Positions 1-10,406 of a stretch of DNA of 15,090 nt are shown in pieces; position 1 is the stretch's first letter; every line of letters starts with the position of its first letter. The position numbers and the translations under genes were made by a program. Origin of the DNA: Ettlia oleoabundans (lineage: Eukaryota; Chlorophyta; Chlorophyceae; Chlamydomonadales). The notes beneath the pieces are model-generated. The model saw only the letters and a list, made by a program, of their open reading frames with translations. It was not told the DNA's origin and did not search any database. The stretch spans positions 1 through 15,090 of the forward strand of contig JAAMXP010001850.1 of assembly GCA_019693395.1 (NCBI GenBank), in the 5' to 3' direction.

Positions 1-36
<36 letters not shown>
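1..36. repeat. (AC)n dinucleotide repeat, at least 18 copies, cut by window edge
   Basis: Perfect AC repeat from the first base. On the transcribed strand it is (TG)n about 12 bases after the splice donor at 48, inside an SNF4 intron. Confidence 0.97.
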
Positions 37-38
<2 letters not shown>

Positions 39-3000
39 AGCCCCCCACCTTGCTTTCCTCCCTCTGCCTGCACCGCGAGTACGGGTGCCATGCTGCACCC
101 CCGGCTGAACAGGGTGCGCACCACCGCCGCCAGGCTGTCTGAGGGGTGCACCGCCACAAGGGGCCTGGGGGGCTGCACCCCCTCAGCCTCCAAATCCTCA
201 CGCAGAGTGCTGCAATAAAGGGCAATAGGAGATGTGGATGTGAGGGGTCCACAGAGAAGAACAGCAAGCAACACACCACAACACAACTGACAGCAAGGAA
301 GGGGCAGTAAGGCCGATGAAGGGGGAGGCAGGCAGGTGGGCAATGGGTGACACAAGGGAAGCACACCCAACCCCGTCCTCACACCCACCCTCTACCTACC
401 CTGTGCTACCCGTACCATGACCTCTACACACAGCAGCGACCCCCGCAACCCCCCAATCCTGACCCTGACCCTGCCCACATGCAACTGACCTGCCCCCCAC
501 TCAAACATATATTACCAAACAGATTCACACCAACCCCCACCCACACCCCAACCACCCGCCACCCCATTCACCCCGACGACCACAACACCACCCACCGTAT
601 TGTGTGCAGGTCCATTTCCTGTTCGCTCATTGGGTTGGCGCTTGACGACACCACTGAGCGCAAGCGCTGCAGCATGCGGATGAAGTCCGAGGCGGACAGC
701 ATGCCGCACACACGCCCCACCTCGCTGTCCCACAGGGGGGCGCTGGCAATGCCTGCAGGCGGCGGCACGGGGCAGTGGCGGGGCGGGGGGGCCGCGCGGG
801 TCGGGCATGGTCATCTTGTACAGCCAAGGGTGATTCTTTCAGGGCGCACTCGCTACGCTCCACCCGTGGCTGCGATGCTTGCTTGCATGCGTGCTGCGCC
901 GTCAGGTGAATACACCAAGGGCCCAGTCCTCAGCCAGCAGGCAAGCAATGAGGATACCAGCAGGCACCCACCCTGCTCATGCAGCGCGTGGAAAGCGTGT
1001 CTCATGGGCAGGTCCACATCCAGCAGCACAACCTTGCCGCTCTCCGGAATCAACTCATACGCTGCACTCGCAGACGAACAAACACACAAACACACCAAAC
1101 CACGTAGCAAACAACAACAGGACAGTCAGTCGGAAGGGAAGCTGATGCTGGGCGAACAGCTTTTACGCCGCTGAAAATGATGTGGCAGACTGTGTCTGCC
1201 ATGCATGCGGCAGTGGTGTTGACGTCTGTTGAGCAATCACACATGCCAGTCGACCAGAGCAAACAAACCTGCACCACACAGAGCACCACCAGAGGCCCCT
1301 CCCACCACCACCATCACCACCACCACCACCACCACCACCACCACCACCACCACCACCACCACCACCACCACCACAGAGACATGCACACACTCCAAACATG
1401 CTTGCAGTTTGTTCCACAGGGTGGGTCAGCTCACCTGAGTGGTGATTGAGGAATTCCGCCACCTTCTTCCATGTGTGAGCCGGTTCATCCGCCTGAACTG
1501 CAATGGGCGCCAGCACACCGCCACCGCCGGGAGCGCCGCTGCCGCCGCCAGCAGGATCGCCGCTGGCCACCTCCATGTCCGCAACTGTGGTGGGTGGGTG
1601 GGTGGGTGCGTTTTGGGCATGGGTGGGAAGTGCAGCAAAGTGGTAAATATAGTCAGTAAGCTGCCTGTCACAGAAGTTGAGAGGCGAGGTGCAAGCAGGG
1701 TGACTATTGGCAGCGGACGGCGGCAAATGGGGGTGGTCGTAGACAGAAAGTACAGTGTGCGCAAATGTTTAGGGAAGGGCATTTTAGAAGCGCATTTTTG
1801 AAGCTTCGAAGGGCCGGAAGAGTTCGTTGAAAGGGTGAATGGGGAGGCTCGCAGCACGTGTAGCAAGAGTGGAAGTTGCAGGGGACGGCAGCAGCGTCGG
1901 CGGCAGCATGCCAATCCAGCAGGTGGCACGCTGCACCTGACTGAGCCCGAGAGGAAGGCACGGTGCCGCCCTGGCCCGCCAGCTGGTGGTGGAGCAGCCC
2001 CGCTTGCGCCGGGTGCTGCTGTTGCTGGTGTTGCTGCTGATGCTGCTGCTGCGACGCGGACGCAGCTGCCTGCTGCTGCTGCTGCTGGTTGTGCTGCTGC
2101 AAGCTTTGGTGCAAGCCGCCCCCCACACCATGCCTGCGCTAGGGAAACCACGAAGGCAGACAGGCAGGCCGGTTGTGGCACGCATAAGGACCAGGATGTG
2201 CCGAGTTTTGGCATTAAAAACGCCTCATGAGGTTCAAGTTAGTGCCCAACAGCGCACAAAACTTATGTGCGCCCCAGCGACATGCACCTTTCCGCACCCT
2301 TGTCAGCTGCCTGGCCTCCCGCCTTCCACACCCAGCAACAACCGGCACACGCTCGCAACCAACAAACTGGCAAGCAGTCCCTGCCAGCAATAGTAAGGTC
2401 AGGCCGCATGGAGGTCGGCCCCCTGTACCTACTCCCCTGACCTTGTACCAGCCCAGCCCCCGGCCGTGCCTCCTGCGACACCGGCACGCACCCGTGAGCC
2501 TGCGGCGCGGCCTGGCCTTCTGGTTTCCGCACAAACAGCCAGTTGTTGACGTTGCCCAAGGGGTCGGGCATAAAGGGCTGCGTCTCATCATGTCGCCACT
2601 CTCCATCAACAATAAACTTGTACTGGTGATACCTGGAAGGGCCACGAGCGAGGAAGGCCGGCATGGGGCGTCAATAGCATGTAGGGCATATCACCGGACG
2701 GCACAGCCACGCTTCCTTCTGTGTCTGGCAGCCCAAGACGCATGGCAATCTGATGCCTGGCATACAGCTTGGGCAGACCGGTGTACTGTCAAGCGCATGT
2801 ATTGGAAGCAGATGAAGAAAGATGCACACCAGCTGCCAGGCTATCGCAGCGGCTCTCCGCCCCGCCGCTGCCACTCACCCCGGCGGGAGATGCACCACCA
2901 CCGTGAAAGTGCCGGCCTGGCCCTCCACCGTCGTCATGGGCACCGTTTCCACCCATCGTGTGAAAGAGCCGCACAGGTGCACCTGCAGCGGGCGGGTGCA

Positions 3001-3156
3001 CAAGCCACGACACTCTCGGGCAGCACCCTCCAAGCATGTCCCCCCGCTACTGCGCAACACAAATTATGTTCGTGCATCTAGCCGCCGTTTCAGGCTGCAC
3101 ACCTGATTGCCACCAAAGCGCCAGACAAACGTCGTCGGCACGAACAACTGCGCCAT
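1..3156 (-). CDS. SNF4: SNF4 / KIN-beta-gamma subunit of the SnRK1 (AMPK-like) kinase, spliced, 3' end outside window
   Basis: Exons, in transcript order: 3156-3103, 2982-2879, 2632-2492, 2133-1937, 1584-1435, 1061-972, 752-596, 209-49, giving 351 whole codons. The gene continues off the left edge. The ATG at 3156 opens a short exon ([18 protein letters not shown]). It joins in phase to [10 protein letters not shown] and then [16 protein letters not shown], ending NVNNWLFV near residue 87: together an AMPK-type glycogen-binding module (CBM48), residues about 8-90. Residues 101-165 are a Q/H-rich linker. Residues about 205-275 form the first CBS motif ([19 protein letters not shown], then [15 protein letters not shown]). 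[12 protein letters not shown] at about 313-324 starts the second. Fusion of a CBM with CBS repeats is the plant/algal beta-gamma subunit, the energy-sensing regulatory part of SnRK1. Family knowledge predicts two more CBS motifs outside the window. Every exon length fits the phase. The polyQ linker exon is the least conserved part, so its boundaries are the weakest. Confidence 0.92.
1302..1374. repeat. (CCA)n trinucleotide repeat, about 24 units, one interruption
   Basis: Near-perfect CCA/CAC repeat with a single CAT interruption near 1313. It lies in the SNF4 intron 1062-1434 and reads (GGT)n in the pre-mRNA. Confidence 0.97.
2014..2102. repeat. CTG/CAG-rich tract encoding the SNF4 polyQ linker
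   Basis: Imperfect CTG repeat on the plus strand, read as CAG/CAA glutamine codons with histidine interruptions between the glycogen-binding module and the first CBS motif. Confidence 0.9.
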
Positions 3157-4144
3157 TGCGCTCCCCACTCGGTAAAAACCTTCGCCTCAAATGTTATTGC
3201 ACATCAGCGGCGCAAGGCAAGTCACAGAGGGCTCCTGCGCTGGAGAGATGGCTTCGACAGTGCCCCGACTGTGCTGTGGGTGTCGCAAACAGCTGATGGC
3301 GATCGGTATGGCCAGTCTTGCCACGAGAACCAGGGGTTTAAGATGCAACGAAAGGATCACTCTGGCAGGGAGCCACAAGCGCACAGCACGGCCAGCGTGG
3401 GGGCGGCAGCTTAAGGCCGAAAGCCTTCCAGCCCGCCAAGCATGCTTTCACGCTACTTGTGATAGTGCCTTGCCATTTGCCTGCGTTGCGCATATTTCTT
3501 CCAAAACTCAAGCACCAAACAACTGTGTTTGGGTTGAAGCATCCTTAGTTGCCACCGCTTCAACTTGCTGCGCCAGTAGAAGCCGCATGATGGCCACACG
3601 TGCTGAGCTGTTCTACATCTCGCTGAGCTCACAGTACTGGGATTGTAGAGATAGACACATGCAGTCGGCACGCGGTTAGCGCCAGTTAGGGGACGTTTGA
3701 AATCCACATTAGTGAATCGTCGCTACTATGGCCAAAGAGGGTGCGTACGGCCAAATGCATTCGTTGAGAGTCATTAGTTCCCACAGAGATTAGTCAATAG
3801 GTCACAGAGACAGCAGCTAAGGTGAATAGGATGAATAAAGAGGGTGTTTCTAACTAATAGAGCTGTCGTGCAAGAAGTTGCAAAGCAATTTGCCCGCAAA
3901 AATGTGGAGGATAAACAATGTTGGAACACAAAGAATGCCGCAACGGTGTATTTGGCAGCGGCATGCCTTGATTTGCACGTCAGATGGCCAGCATTCTGCC
4001 TGGCGTGGCCGACTGCAAACTGGCCGCCTCAGCCACTATCTACGTCAGCCAGGAATACTGCGGGGGCCACAGCTGCCTGCACTTGCGCCACGCGATACCA
4101 GCGGCCGGGCGTTGGCGTGACGCTCACCCTGCACGCAGGCCAGG
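3157..4144 (-). promoter_or_regulatory. Intergenic region and promoter/5' leader of the SNF4 gene
   Basis: Nearly 1 kb with lower GC than the flanking exons. It contains several open frames on both strands, but none shows a recognisable motif or splice-consistent continuation. The SNF4 promoter should lie here. I see no clear TATA box, tRNA or repeat. Confidence 0.4.
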
Positions 4145-4149
4145 TTACA
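4145..4149 (-). terminator. Candidate TGTAA poly(A) signal of the Pro/Arg-rich protein gene
   Basis: TGTAA is the usual green-algal polyadenylation signal. This is the first copy on the minus strand after the stop at 4295, giving a 3'UTR of about 160 bases. Cleavage would be expected some 10-20 bases further on. Confidence 0.55.
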
Positions 4150-4294
4150 CCAGCTTGAACTTCAAGTAGGTACGCCAAACAAGGAGGCTCAAATAACAGG
4201 CGACAGCTGCTTGCAAGGATCAACCAGCACTTGGCCACTACAAAACACAACAAGATAGGGCAGCAGCCTGGGTTGCACCAGCAAGTAGCGGCGC

Positions 4295-7200
4295 CTAAGC
4301 GGCACCTCTGGCTGCAAGTTGCTGATTAGCCACGCAGGTCTGTCCATCGACCGCCCACCTGCGTGTTGAATCATCGAAAGTGACATCACCGGCTGCCGCG
4401 TCCCCCTTCTTGATGCTCCAAGCCAGCACATCCAGCCTGCGACTGCCGCCAGTCGTGGCATTCTGCAGGTGACGTGGGGTAGCAGGACGACAGTGGAGCG
4501 CGTGGCAGCAGGGCCCCGTTTCCTCCGCCATCTTCTCTTGCCATGCCACTGGCAGCATCCCACGACCACAGGCACCCACAGGCTTTTGGCTTGTGCACAG
4601 CAGCGCATCGAGGCATGTACCGAAGTATCCTTACGTGGCCCGCCACACAGCAATGCGCAAGGACGACACACCTGCCACCAGCTTTTTAGGTCAGCATACG
4701 CTCCGGGCTGCATCCTAAAGCGTATCACAGGTGAGTAGAGCGCCACCACGGTACGAGGTACGGTGGGCAGTACGCCCAAACGTGCGGCAAAGTACTGCGA
4801 CGCGGTGGACTGGCTGGGCTGGGTGTTAAGGAAGGGCCCGTCCCAGGCTGATGCGTTGAACCAGGGGGCAGTGGGGCCCACTGGGCCTGCACCAGGCAGT
4901 GCAGGGAGAGAGCAGGTGAAGACAGCAACACAAAGCCAGGAAGGTAGCGACAGAGAAGGACAGCCACAAACTGATGGCACGTTGGGTACACAGCCAACGC
5001 TCTCCCTGATCTTGATGCTGACCTTGCAACAACTCTTTCCTGAATATGAATTATGCCAAGCTGCGCCCTTCCATGACACACCCACGCTGCATCAATACTC
5101 TGCGTCTACACAATTAACTCATCACTCGAGCCGCCCTTCCGCGCTCACCGACAAAGGAGCCGCGGGCAGCGCAGCGGAAGGCGGTGATGCCTGGCAGCAG
5201 GTCTATTCGCAGGGTGAGGCCCAGGTCAGAGGCAGTGAGGTCCAGGAAGTGTCGGGCAGGCCAGGCCTGTGGGTCGGCAGGTAACCTTCCGGGCGGCGGC
5301 TTGAGCAGGGCCGAGCCATCCAGCGTGAATTGCTCCCAGCTGCATGCGGAACAGAGAGGAGAGGGGTTGAGCGGCGGAACGGGGGCGTGGGGAAACAGGG
5401 GGAGGAGGGAGCAGGGCGCAAAGGGGGAGCGGCAGGCGGAGTGCAGAGCAGGTGACAGGTGGTTGGGGCACAGCTTCCCTAAGGGCCCCAACCAGTTGCT
5501 AGCAGCTGCCCGCCTTGGTCTCCCGGGAGCAAACCTGACGTGCAAAGCAGCAGCACGGCCACAGCAACACACACTCACAGCCAGCCAGGCGGCCAGGTAC
5601 CCACCCACCTAAGTGAGCGCATGCTGGCCAGCTGGGTGGCATTGAACACAAACTCAGTGGCCCAGCGCGAGCCGTCGGCTTCGAAGGCCTGAGCCTGCTA
5701 GCAAGGCAGGCAGGCAGGCAGGCAATACAGGCAGCGGAGCTGAACGAAAGATCAAACATTGAGGCACAACATGTGCATGGGAAGCAAAGGGCCCGGCTGA
5801 ACCACCACCAGCGTCCAATGCTGACCGCCCTGCACCGCCCTGGCTGCCTTGCAGCCGTTCTCAACTTGGCAATCGTGTTTTTGCAAAAGAAGACGCAGCT
5901 GCAGCCTGCAGCCTGCACAAGGATGCACACATAAACCACAACACCTGCTGTGTGGCGGTGGTGAATGTGGCGCCATAGAAAGCCCAGGCGGGCATGAAAC
6001 CCGGCACAAACTCGTTGTTGGGGTTGGAGCCTACTGCGGCTGTGTAGCCTGGGTCCGGGCCAGAGCGGCTGACGGCGCGGCCCAGAGCGGTGAGAACGCC
6101 TGCAGTGCAGCAGTAGCAGCCCAGCACAGGCATGTGTTTGTGTGGTGGGCTCAGCCAACCCGGGGCCCGCAGCTTTCTTTCCTCCTACCTCGATTCACTG
6201 CTCCCGTGCTGTGTGGCCTGTCCTGGAGCAGACTCTGGCAAACTCAACGCGCAACAAAACTCAAAACGCAACAAACGAGGGCAGCAGCAGCAGCATCTTG
6301 GAAGGGCCAGCTGCGCAGGCCGGCAGTGGAGGGGCTTGAACATAATGGGCACAGCGCAGCACAGCATGAGCGGCGCAGCAAAGCACAGCAGGCCTGGAGG
6401 TGCGCACTTGCCTGGGGGCACCATGCCAGCTGCCTGTGCATCGGCCTGTAGGAAGGCCAGGGCGTCTGACAGGAGAGCAGGCTGTGGGCGTAGCCAGAGG
6501 GGATCATAGGCCACCACCATGTTGGCCCAGATGTCGGCCTGCGGATGTGGCAAAGGGGGAGGGCCTGGGCAGGGCGTGGGTGTAGCATGGGGTTTTATAA
6601 GAGGAAAAACACAGGTCATCAACCTTTCCTTGTGATGTCTGCTTCCATTGCACTTGCTGTGGGATAATTTAAGCCAGCAGCACCGCGCATTTCATGCAGA
6701 TGCCTGGGTGTCTCATACTCCCACAACTGCCAGCACCACAGCTGCTGTCCGTGCACACAAACATGCATGCCCATGCTGTCTGCTACAGCCCACGTACCGC
6801 ATCAGCTGGCAGGGTGTTTCCCGGCACCCAGTCCTTGGCAAACAGGTGGTGCCAGTAGCTCTGTGGCAGGAGCTTGGCTATGTTGCCCTGCCTGCTGAAG
6901 CTGCCTGGGGTGACCGGGGGGGAGGAGAAGCGGGTCAGGGTGTGGAGGTAGCGCAGCCACAAGTGCCAGGCAGCTTCTGCCAGGGTGGCAGGCGGCAGCG
7001 GGGGTGGCGGGGGAGGGGATGGCGGCGGACGTGGCGGGGGAGGAGGGCGTGGGCGCGGGGGCGGTGACGGGCGGGGTGGTGGGCGTGGGCGAGGCGGCGG
7101 GCGCGGTGAGGGCAGTGGGCGAGGCCGAGGCCGAGGCAGGCGACGGATAGGTGGGGGCCTTGGGGCCCTTGGGGGCCTAGGGGGCGGTCTCGGTTTTGGA

Positions 7201-7446
7201 GAGGGTGGCCTGGGCCGGGACAGTGGAGGGGGCTTGGGGCGCCGTGGCAATGGGGGCGGCGGCAGCAGCGTCACCAGCAGCCGTCGCGCGTTTGGGCGCT
7301 GCTGGGCCGGCTCTGCACGACAACTAGCATAGCCCTGCTCAGCCGTACTATCACGCAGAAGCGGGAGGCAATGTGCCGCTCCCCTTTACTGTACCTGGCT
7401 GTGCGACCGCCAGCAAAAAGCACAGTGCCGCCAGCAGAACGCGCAT
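4295..7446 (-). CDS. Secreted proline/arginine-rich protein, unrecognised C-terminal domain, 502 residues, 8 exons
   Basis: Exons in transcript order: 7446-7395, 7312-6798, 6538-6412, 6099-5945, 5694-5609, 5339-5149, 4886-4672, 4462-4295 (TAG at 4297-4295). All phases agree. The ATG at 7446 was chosen because it begins a clear signal peptide (MRVLLAALCFLLAVA); the frame stays open upstream but would bury it. Residues 35-125 are almost only Pro and Arg with a few Ser, resembling a cell-wall hydroxyproline-rich stalk but more basic than the usual Ser-Pro repeats. Residues 126-502 form an ordinary globular-looking region rich in Trp, Phe and Tyr. It carries three N-glycosylation sequons (FNATQ, FNASAW, QNATTGG), which fits the secretory route. 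I do not recognise this domain and see no catalytic signature. The third intron uses a GC donor. An extracellular-matrix or cell-wall role is inference from signal peptide, stalk and sequons only. A TGTAA signal lies about 145 bases after the stop. Confidence 0.78.
5705..5724. repeat. (GGCA)5 repeat next to a splice acceptor
   Basis: Five perfect GGCA units, read as (TGCC)n on the transcribed strand and ending nine bases before the acceptor AG at 5696-5695. It serves as part of the pyrimidine-rich tract. Confidence 0.9.
6100..6411 (-). other. GC-AG intron in the Pro/Arg-rich secreted protein gene
   Basis: On the minus strand the donor reads CCAG|GCAAGTGC and the acceptor CTGCAG|GCGTT. Only the GC donor keeps frame: it leaves phase 1 and the next exon supplies two bases, giving PG-VLTALG. 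The nearby GT, four bases further on, would leave phase 2 and break the frame. CAG|GCAAGT is the classic strong GC donor. Confidence 0.75.
6935..7215. repeat. G-rich low-complexity coding tract for the Pro/Arg stalk
   Basis: Irregular GGC/GGG/GGT-type sequence on the plus strand, read as CCN and CGN codons on the minus strand. It encodes residues 35-125 of the secreted Pro/Arg-rich protein. Boundaries are approximate. Confidence 0.8.
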
Positions 7447-7801
7447 CCCTATTGCCTCGCCATGGACTAGGAAACAGGTCCTCAACCTGACAGCGGACTG
7501 TGCCGCGGCCTCCTCCCTGAAGGCGAGCGCAGCACAAGCAATTGCTGATGGAGGTAGAGACAAAGGGAGACGAGATTGAGATGCAGCGCGCTTCATTTGT
7601 TGCTTGAAGGTGAATGCTGCGGTACTGCCGGCGGACAGGCGTGAAGGGCTTCTGCCGGCACAGAAAGCTTGCCTGTCCCTCATCCACAGGCAACTGCTCT
7701 GTTGGCTGTTGGGTTTCTTGGTGAGCACGTTACAAGCTGCTCATTATTGCAATTGAAACCGCAACGCGTGCGGGAGTGAAAACATACAAAACACGAATGC
7801 A
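7447..7801 (-). promoter_or_regulatory. Promoter and 5' leader region of the Pro/Arg-rich protein gene
   Basis: This gap lies between the poly(A) signal of the barwin gene and the ATG at 7446. The reading frame stays open upstream to about 7728, but that part lacks a signal peptide at its start and is taken as leader. No clear TATA box was found. Confidence 0.35.
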
Positions 7802-7806
7802 TTACA
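7802..7806 (-). terminator. Candidate TGTAA poly(A) signal of the barwin gene
   Basis: This is the first TGTAA on the minus strand after the stop at 8606, implying a 3'UTR of about 800 bases, long but normal for green algae. A second TGTAA at 7730-7734 could also serve. Either leaves only about 280-350 bases for the promoter and leader of the next gene. Confidence 0.45.
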
Positions 7807-8605
7807 ACACTAGCAACGCGGGAATGGTGAACACTCAGGTGCGGAACGCGGAAGCTAAACAAACAACGAGCAGGGACGAAGAAGGGGTTGAAAGAGATGA
7901 GCAAGCCGGCAACGATGTGAGCACCAGGCGCGCAGGGAAAACGGGCAAGGATGCACCCTGGCAGGCATGATGCACACACACCACGCAGCTCCCAAGACTG
8001 TTGAGCTGGCAGCATGAGAGCGGAAGGCAGGCGAAAATTTGTGGAGTGGAGGCGACAACTAACAACATCGCCTCGGGATCGCACAGCAGATGGAGTCAGT
8101 GACAGTCGGTGGTGGTCGTGGCGGTAAGGAAAGAGAGCGGCGAGACGTGAGGGAGGGGGATGGAGAACGGCGGCCTTAGCAGGAACAGGGTAGCAAATGC
8201 TCCGGAGGGGAACAGTGCAAGTGCGATGCAGTGACCAAACAATTGGCTGCCTGCCTAGACTGATGGGAAGCGGTCCTGGCTACCAGGTGGGGGCAGAGGG
8301 CCAGGGTTGGCTGGGACAAGGTGGGGTGGGTGGGGCAGTGGCTTGTGCCAGTCATGCGTTTGTGTCGGGGGAGGTGCAGGTGTATGCATTAAATGAATGA
8401 ATCCGGAAGGAAGAGGAAATGCCAAGTGCTGCAGATGGTCAGGTTGTCAATCCAGAGTTGGGTGGGAGGAGGCAGAGGCGGGGCGGGAAATCCTTGGATG
8501 GAGGAAGTGGAGGCAGGGCAGATGAAGGGGCTGCTTGTGCCCCTTGCTGCTCCCCACCATTTATTGAGCTGTCAGCCTCAGGTCAGCAATGTTGTCGGTG
8601 CGTGT
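7807..8605 (-). other. Probable 3'UTR of the barwin gene
   Basis: No conserved coding pattern was found on either strand. The stretch runs from the barwin stop codon to the first TGTAA signal. It holds purine-rich (AGG/GGA) sequence on the plus strand and no long repeat. Confidence 0.45.
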
Positions 8606-10406
8606 CTAGCACCACTTGATGTCCACCCACATATGCCCATCAGCCAGGCCCTGCTTGTCACCGTCAATGGCGTTGAAGCCTGCAGGCGGGGAGGGCGGCG
8701 GCGGGTTGAGGTCAGACAACAAGAAACTGCAGCATGTCGTATACCTGGCTTGCCACAACGCAGGAAGCTGAGACATTCTGACTGGCAACTGTACTGGGGA
8801 TGCACACCCTGCCGTGCTGGAAAGACAGCGGTGTGGTGCCATGCACCCCATCTACTCGCTGCCTGCAGCCGTGTGTGCCAGCCCAGGTGTGGGTGCCTGC
8901 CAGCTAGCTAGCTCGCTCACTCACCCAGTGGGTCCATATCGATGCCTCCCTGGCCGCACATGTCCACTACCAGCATCTTCACAGACTGCCCGGTCCGCGG
9001 GTTGGTGACCTCCAGGCACTTGCCGCACTTGTCCTGGCTCATGGGGCCAAGCCCGTCAATGTTGCAGTACGCGGTCCAGGGGTAGCGAAGCAGCTCGGTG
9101 TCGGGCTTGGCGGGCTGCAGCAGGGTGCCGGTGACAGAAACCAAGCAGGTTTGTCAAAGTTGGGCAATGCTTGCAAAGATGCAGTATTGCAGGGCATGCC
9201 GCAAATGGCAGGGATGGCCAGGTTGGAGTGTGATGTTGCAAGCAGGCAGGCAGACAGGCAGGCACAAGAGAAGCACCATCTGTGCAGGTGAGCAGCAGGA
9301 GGGGCTCAGCAGTGCGCACCAGGTACTTGGCAAAAGCGTCGGCGCAGTATAGGGAGGAGGTCTCGTAGTTGGGGGCGTAGTCTGCGGGGGTGGGGTGGGG
9401 GTGGGGGTGGGGGCAATGCTGGGGTTCAGCCAAGGCTGTAGGACGAGATGTGAGGGTTCAGCTGACCACAGCACCGAGCTGGCCACCTTGCTGGCATCGC
9501 ATGCGCTTGTGACTGCATACGGTCGAGTCAAAGGCAGCCAAGCACGACTACCGCAACAACGACAACAGCTCACTCACAGTGGTAGGTGGCGTAGACGGAT
9601 CCCTTGCCACCCTTGGACCCGCGCCCCGTCTCCATGCCCCAGATGGGGCCAGCGTCGCCCTTGCTGTCACCGCCGTTGTCAGAGTTCTTGGCCTTGCTGT
9701 CAAACTTGCCGCTGTCGCCGCTGTTGCCAGCAGAGGCGGCCTCCACCTCCTCCCAGTCACCGCCAGACTTCCTGCTCTTCTTGCCGTTGCCCTTCTTGCT
9801 GCTGCTGCCGCCGCGCAGCTCACGCTCAGCCTTGCGGGCAGCCTTCTTCAGGGCTTTGATCTCAGATTTGGCAGCGCCACCTGCTTTGGCCTGCTCCACC
9901 AGGGCCCACATCTGATCCACAATCTGCTGCTGCTCACGCTGGGAGTTGTCGGCTGCCTGACTCGCCGCACGCTCCTCAATCTCCTTGGTGCCCTGGGCAA
10001 CCAGGCGGTCCAGCTCGGCCTGCTGTGCTGCCAGCTGCTCCTTCTCACGCCGGGACTGGTCCTTCTCTGCATCGCGAGCCGCCCGCTTGGCCTCCTTTTC
10101 TGCCTGCCGTTCAGCCCGACGCGCCTCGCGTTCTGCTTCTTTGGCTGCCTGCCGCTCGGCCTTGCGGGCGTTGCGGTCCTGCTTGGCTGCCTGCTTCGCG
10201 ATGTCGGCATTGCCCTGAGCTATCAGCTGCTCAAGCTGCTCCTGCTGGGCTGCCAGCTGTTCGGCCTCGCGCTTTGCCTGCTCACGCTCAGCCTTGGACT
10301 TGAGCAGGGTGCGGTGACCCTCCACGGGCACAGCGGCCAGGTGGGAGAGGGCCAGAAGGCCAAAGAGAGCGAGGGTGATGGCGCTGAGACGCATGGTGGC
10401 CTGCAT
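8606..10406 (-). CDS. Secreted coiled-coil protein with C-terminal barwin (double-psi beta-barrel) domain
   Basis: Exons in transcript order: 10406-9578, 9381-9320, 9114-8925, 8679-8606 (TAG at 8608-8606), giving 384 residues. The ATG at 10406 is the first in frame; a second at 10394 (MRLSAITLALFGLL) would also give a good signal peptide. Residues about 36-198 are Ala/Glu/Lys/Arg/Gln-rich and predicted to form a coiled coil. It has an internal duplication: 47-74 resembles 121-148 (both contain EQLAAQQ, then a leucine, then AQG). Residues 199-270 are a Gly/Ser/Lys/Asp-rich linker. Residues about 271-384 match barwin: ATYHYYAPN at the start, WTAYCN, CGKCLEVTNPRTG, VVDMCGQGGIDMDP, then GHMWVDIKWC. 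Six cysteines (289, 314, 327, 330, 350, 384) match the six of barwin, which form three disulfides. Barwin domains bind carbohydrate in wound-induced plant proteins and resemble the expansin barrel. Splicing itself restores ATYHYY, strong support for the model. Function in the alga (wall or defence) is inferred. Confidence 0.9.

Noticed and set aside
347..1174. 275-residue plus-strand open frame
   Set aside because: It overlaps SNF4 exons and introns on the other strand, is rich in Pro/His/Thr from C-rich intron sequence, and shows no domain.
1177..1449. Plus-strand frame with a long polyhistidine run
   Set aside because: The His run is just the intronic (CCA)n repeat read in one frame.
3191..3679. 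162-residue plus-strand open frame in the intergenic region
   Set aside because: No recognisable motif, no signal peptide and no splice-consistent extension.
4029..4253. Minus-strand frame ending WYRVAQVQAAVAPAVFLADVDSG, possible last exon of the Pro/Arg-rich gene
   Set aside because: It looks somewhat protein-like, but the TGTAA at 4149-4145 falls inside it and the upstream exon already has an in-frame stop at 4295 with consistent phases.
4189..5085. Long 298-residue minus-strand frame taken as one exon
   Set aside because: Only 4886-4672 fits the protein; the rest is intron sequence that happens to be open, and the real last exon is in another frame.
6985..7332. Glycine-rich plus-strand frame
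   Set aside because: Complementary shadow of the Pro/Arg-rich exon.
7447..7728. Upstream in-frame extension of the Pro/Arg-rich protein to about 7728
   Set aside because: It would place the signal peptide nearly 100 residues inside the protein.
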